Below are positions 4,915-8,073 of a stretch of 8,073 bases of DNA, in pieces. A model generated the notes under the pieces. That model did not search any database, was not told the DNA's origin, and saw only the letters and a list, made by a program, of their open reading frames with translations. Every line of letters starts with the position of its first letter. Within the stretch, counting starts at the first letter, position 1. The DNA is from an uncultured Bacteroidales bacterium (GTDB lineage Bacteria; Bacteroidota; Bacteroidia; Bacteroidales; UBA932), in NCBI GenBank assembly GCA_946530505.1, contig CAMNAD010000065.1, positions 1 through 8,073 of the forward strand, given 5' to 3'. A program made the position numbers and the translations under genes.

Positions 4915-6003
4915 ATGTCTTTTACCGAAAAACGCATTCAACAGGAAGGTCTAACCTTCGACGACGTACTTCTGGTTCCGGCATGGTCTGAAGTACTGCC
5001 CAGGGAAGTTTCCCTCAAAACCAGATTCACCAAGAACATATCGCTGGACATCCCTATTGCCTCCGCTGCAATGGACACAGTAACAGAAGCCCCTATGGCC
5101 ATCGCTCTTGCTAAAGAAGGCGGCATAGGGGTTCTTCATAAGAACATGTCCGCAGAGCGCCAGGCGGAGGAAGTCGCCAAGACCAAGGCCGCAGGCTTCA
5201 AGGTGGCGGCCGGTGTCGGAATCACGGCCGACGCAGTCGACCGCACTTCCAAACTGGTCGATGCCGGAGTCGATGCAATCGTGCTCGATTCCGCCCACGG
5301 CCACAGCAAGGGAGTTCTCAATGCCCTCAAGAAAATCAAGAAGGCTTTCTCCGGCATAGATGTAATAGTGGGCAACGTCGCCACGGCCGAAGGCACGCGC
5401 GACCTGATCGAAGCCGGTGCGGATGCAGTCAAGGTTGGCATAGGTCCCGGGTCCATCTGCACCACAAGGGTGGTGGCAGGCGTGGGCGTGCCTCAGCTGA
5501 CCGCAATCTACGACGCTGCAGAAGCCGCAAAGCCTTATGGAGTCCCTGTCATTGCCGACGGAGGTCTCCGTTACAGCGGCGACATCGTGAAGGCCCTCGC
5601 CGCAGGAGCATCAACTGTCATGTGCGGATCAATCCTCGCCGGCGCCGACGAGACTCCGGGCGACGTTATCGAGGATTTCAAGAACGGAAAGAAATTCAAA
5701 GTATATCGCGGGATGGGTTCCATAGACGCAATGGAGGCAGGTTCCCGCGACCGCTATTTCCAGACGGGAGCCATGAAGCTGGTTCCCGAAGGAATAGTAG
5801 GAAAGGTTCCCTACAAAGGCCCTGTTTCTGATATTCTGTACCAGTTGATAGGAGGGCTGCGTTCCGGCATGGGCTACTGCGGAGCGCGCACGATAGAGGA
5901 CCTCTGGAATGCACGCTTCGTCAGAATCACCTCGAACGGTGTCATAGAGAATCATCCTCACGACCTTATAATCGCCAAACCCGCACCTAATTACAATAAA
6001 TAA
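4915..6003 (+). CDS. guaB: IMP dehydrogenase lacking the CBS (Bateman) domain
   Basis: Oxidises IMP to XMP with NAD+, the committed step of GMP synthesis, in the cytosol. The 362-residue product has a complete TIM barrel: LTFDDVLLVPA (13-23), AAMDTVTE (51-58), NAD-site Asp125 in LDSAHGHS, the loop GIGPGSICTT with catalytic Cys182, IMP-binding DGGLRYSGD (215-223), GMGS (266-269), and the flap dyad Arg280-Tyr281 in RDRYFQ. Typical enzymes have about 480-500 residues because two CBS motifs interrupt the barrel. Here AEEV (84-87) is joined to KVAAGVG by about eight residues. GMP reductase has a similar length, but its flap lacks the Arg-Tyr dyad, and guaA adjoins this gene. The start at 4915 is preferred over the in-frame ATG at 4870, which lies in the terminator loop upstream of the predicted transcription start. 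GGAAG at 4902-4906 may be a ribosome-binding site. The stop codon abuts the guaA ATG. Confidence 0.93.
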   Translation: MSFTEKRIQQEGLTFDDVLLVPAWSEVLPREVSLKTRFTKNISLDIPIASAAMDTVTEAPMAIALAKEGGIGVLHKNMSAERQAEEVAKTKAAGFKVAAGVGITADAVDRTSKLVDAGVDAIVLDSAHGHSKGVLNALKKIKKAFSGIDVIVGNVATAEGTRDLIEAGADAVKVGIGPGSICTTRVVAGVGVPQLTAIYDAAEAAKPYGVPVIADGGLRYSGDIVKALAAGASTVMCGSILAGADETPGDVIEDFKNGKKFKVYRGMGSIDAMEAGSRDRYFQTGAMKLVPEGIVGKVPYKGPVSDILYQLIGGLRSGMGYCGARTIEDLWNARFVRITSNGVIENHPHDLIIAKPAPNYNK

Positions 6004-7530
6004 ATGGAAAGGATTCTTATACTGGACTTCGGCTCGCAATACACAATGCTCATAGCCAGACGCATCCGAGAGATGAATGTTTATTGCGATATTGTTCCTT
6101 TCAATAAGATTCCCGCCATCACCCCCGAAATAAAGGGCGTCATCCTTTCCGGAAGTCCTGCCAGCGTACGCGGCGAGAACGCTCCCCAGCCCGATCTGGG
6201 AGGAGTTCCCGCAACGTTGCCGCTTCTTGGAATCTGCTATGGCGCGCAGTGGCTCGCCTGGAGCAAAGGCGGAGACGTCAGCGCCAGCGGTACAAGGGAA
6301 TACGGCAGAGCCATACTCAGCATAAAGGATGCGGGTGACCCCCTGCTGAAGGATATCCCTGCCGAGAGTCAGGTGTGGATGAGCCACGGCGACACCATCA
6401 ACAGTCTCCCGGAGGGGTACAAGGTCATAGCATCCACCTCGACGGTCGAGAATGCCGCCTTCCGAGTAGTAGGAAAACAGATCTGGGGCATACAGTTCCA
6501 TGCTGAGGTCCACCACAGCGAATTCGGCAAGCAGATGCTCCGGAATTTCGTGCTCGGAATCTGCGGATGCGAAGGCAGCTGGACCCCGGCGAATTTCATA
6601 GAATCGACAGTGGCTTCGCTCAAGGAACAGCTCGGCCGGGACAAAGTAGTGCTCGGCCTTTCCGGAGGAGTGGACTCTTCGGTAGCGGCGCTTCTGCTGC
6701 ACAGGGCTATCGGTCCCCGGCTCCACTGCATCTTCGTGGACAGCGGCCTGCTCCGCAAGGATGAATTCACTTCCGTTCTCGCATCTTACAAGGGTATGGG
6801 CCTCAACGTCAAGGGGGTAGAGGCATCCGCCCGCTTCCTCGGCGACCTCGCGGGAGTAGTCGAGCCCGAGGCGAAGCGCAAGGTGATAGGCCGTGACTTC
6901 GTAGAGGTCTTCAATGCAGAAGCGGAGAAGATAGAAGACGTGCGCTGGCTCGCCCAGGGCACCATCTATCCCGATGTCATCGAATCCTCAGCTGTTCCGG
7001 GTGCATCAGCCACCATCAAGAGCCACCACAATGTGGGCGGACTGCCAAAGGATATGAAACTCAAGATAGTAGAGCCCCTGCGCCTTCTTTTCAAGGACGA
7101 GGTCAGACGTGTGGGCAAGGCCCTCGGACTCGATCCGGACATTCTCGGAAGGCATCCCTTCCCCGGTCCCGGGCTCGGTATCCGCGTCCTCGGTGAAGTC
7201 ACTCCCGAAAAGGTTGCAATCCTTCAGGAGGCCGACGCAATCTTCATAGGATCTCTCAAGAGATGGAATCTCTACGATGAGATCTGGCAGGCAGGCACCA
7301 TACTTCTTCCTGTCAAGAGCGTAGGCGTGATGGGAGACGAAAGAACATACGAATACACCATAGCGTTGCGTGCGGTTACGTCAGTGGACGGAATGACTGC
7401 AGACTGGGTAAGACTCCCCTACGATTTCCTTGCGGAGGTTTCCGACAGGATCATCCGCGAAGTCAAGGGAGTCAACCGGGTCGTGTACGATATCTGCTCC
7501 AAACCGCCGGCAACCATTGAATGGGAATAG
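6004..7530 (+). CDS. guaA: GMP synthase (glutamine-hydrolysing)
   Basis: Aminates XMP to GMP using ATP and ammonia from glutamine; cytosolic, the last step of GMP synthesis. The 508 residues are of normal length and include both modules. The class I glutamine amidotransferase domain (about 1-190) has nucleophile Cys78 in GICYGAQ and the His166/Glu168 pair in QFHAEVHHSE, where most homologues have HPE. The ATP-pyrophosphatase domain begins about residue 200 with the PP-loop SGGVDSS (220-226), followed by KSHHNVGGLP (339-348) and HPFPGPGL (384-391). The C-terminal dimerisation/XMP-binding domain ends in the conserved SKPPATIEWE. The ATG directly follows the guaB TAA with no gap, which favours translational coupling and fixed co-production of consecutive enzymes. 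No Shine-Dalgarno sequence is needed or obvious. The permease gene follows after 22 bases. Confidence 0.97.
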   Translation: MERILILDFGSQYTMLIARRIREMNVYCDIVPFNKIPAITPEIKGVILSGSPASVRGENAPQPDLGGVPATLPLLGICYGAQWLAWSKGGDVSASGTREYGRAILSIKDAGDPLLKDIPAESQVWMSHGDTINSLPEGYKVIASTSTVENAAFRVVGKQIWGIQFHAEVHHSEFGKQMLRNFVLGICGCEGSWTPANFIESTVASLKEQLGRDKVVLGLSGGVDSSVAALLLHRAIGPRLHCIFVDSGLLRKDEFTSVLASYKGMGLNVKGVEASARFLGDLAGVVEPEAKRKVIGRDFVEVFNAEAEKIEDVRWLAQGTIYPDVIESSAVPGASATIKSHHNVGGLPKDMKLKIVEPLRLLFKDEVRRVGKALGLDPDILGRHPFPGPGLGIRVLGEVTPEKVAILQEADAIFIGSLKRWNLYDEIWQAGTILLPVKSVGVMGDERTYEYTIALRAVTSVDGMTADWVRLPYDFLAEVSDRIIREVKGVNRVVYDICSKPPATIEWE

Positions 7531-7552
7531 AAACCATCAAAAACAATAAATT

Positions 7553-8073
7553 ATGACGAAAGCACAAACCGAAGGCATCTACGATGCACGCACTCTGGGC
7601 AGCGGCAAAATGCTCACTCTCGGGCTCCAGCACATGTTCGCAATGTTCGGAGCCACAGTCCTCGTTCCTGTAATCACAGGCCTCTCGATGTCTGCCACCC
7701 TGCTCTTCGCAGGTCTGGGCACCCTCATCTTCCACCTCTGCACCAAGTTGCGTGTCCCTGCATTCCTCGGATCATCGTTTGCATTCCTCGGCGGATATGC
7801 CACAGTAGTTCAGATGGGCATGGCCGGAGGCCTCACCCAGGCACAGGCACTCCCCTACGCATGCATCGGCGTTTTCTGCGCAGGTCTCATCTACTTCATC
7901 CTAGCAGGTCTCTTCGCCGCTTTCGGAGCAAAGAAAGTGATGCGCTTCTTCCCTCCCATCGTCACGGGACCCATCATCATCGCAATCGGCCTCATCCTTT
8001 CCGGTTCCGCAATCAACAATTGCAACCAGAACTGGTGGATCGCCCTTCTTGCAATCGCCATAATAATCGTATG
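7553..8073 (+). CDS. NCS2-family nucleobase permease, UraA-like, 3' end cut off
   Basis: The first 173 codons of a nucleobase:cation symporter-2 (UraA/PbuX family) inner-membrane transporter, of about 420-450 residues in total; the window ends within the gene. GLQHMFAMFGATVLVPV (24-40) and VPAFLGSSFAFLGG (68-81) match the TM1 and TM3 regions of E. coli uracil permease UraA very closely. Further hydrophobic segments lie at about 47-62, 102-125, 135-151 and 161-173. RFFPPIVTGPIII (131-143) is also typical of the family. UraA likeness suggests uracil, but the position 22 bp after guaA, with no terminator between, would also suit xanthine or guanine. Substrate-determining residues of TM8 and TM10 lie beyond the window, so no symbol is assigned. 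The A-rich leader AAACAATAAATT lacks a Shine-Dalgarno sequence. Confidence 0.9.
   Translation, partial: MTKAQTEGIYDARTLGSGKMLTLGLQHMFAMFGATVLVPVITGLSMSATLLFAGLGTLIFHLCTKLRVPAFLGSSFAFLGGYATVVQMGMAGGLTQAQALPYACIGVFCAGLIYFILAGLFAAFGAKKVMRFFPPIVTGPIIIAIGLILSGSAINNCNQNWWIALLAIAIIIV

Noticed and set aside
4915..6003. GMP reductase (guaC) instead of IMP dehydrogenase
   Set aside because: The length fits GuaC, but LTFDDVLLVPA, the RDRY flap dyad and the KLVPEGIVGKVPYKG segment follow IMP dehydrogenase, and guaA is directly downstream. GuaB-related proteins with GMP reductase activity exist, so an assay would settle it.
5629..6726. 365-codon antisense frame across guaB and guaA
   Set aside because: It crosses the junction of two certain genes on the other strand and shows no domain or promoter; a shadow of their codon use.
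1..8073. Mobile element, CRISPR array or defence system
   Set aside because: There are no transposase, integrase, cas or toxin genes, no spaced repeat arrays, and no target-site duplications; the genes are ordinary core metabolism and chaperone genes.

Overview
This is chromosomal housekeeping DNA that looks like it comes from the phylum Bacteroidota (probably Bacteroidales, moderate GC). The main evidence is three perfect copies of the Bacteroidetes -7 promoter box TAnnTTTG in front of genes. Two of them also have a TTG -33 element at the same 20-bp spacing. Most starts have little or no Shine-Dalgarno sequence and sit behind A/T-rich leaders. The species assignment is inference. There are no mobile elements, CRISPR arrays, tRNA or rRNA genes.

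Left part, minus strand (1-2820): htpG (Hsp90 chaperone) lies downstream of a phosphoserine-phosphatase-like HAD hydrolase of unknown substrate. The 63-bp gap between them holds two inverted repeats. The first ends six bases before the htpG start codon and is followed by a T run. It must therefore lie in the htpG leader, where it could act as a terminator/attenuator or a thermosensor-like hairpin.

Middle (2821-4697): a divergent intergenic region carries one promoter for the HAD gene and one for an AMP-forming acyl-CoA synthetase on the plus strand. The synthetase transcript should begin almost exactly at a perfect 23-bp inverted repeat (2932-2994). A possible leaderless 26-codon reading frame spans the whole hairpin.

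Right part, plus strand (4698-8073): a 217-bp intergenic region contains a 9-bp inverted repeat, a 16-codon signal-peptide-like reading frame, an 8-bp dyad with DnaA-box-like repeats, and an intrinsic terminator whose loop supplies the -33 element of the next promoter. That promoter drives guaB, guaA and a truncated NCS2 nucleobase permease. Together these form a guanine-nucleotide unit: IMP to XMP to GMP, plus nucleobase uptake. The guaB product is only 362 residues. The CBS (Bateman) regulatory module normally inserted in IMP dehydrogenase is absent, while all visible catalytic residues are kept.

I found no undescribed multi-gene system. The points most worth a second look are the CBS-less IMP dehydrogenase, the perfect hairpin at the 5' end of the acyl-CoA synthetase transcript, and the hairpin abutting the htpG start codon.
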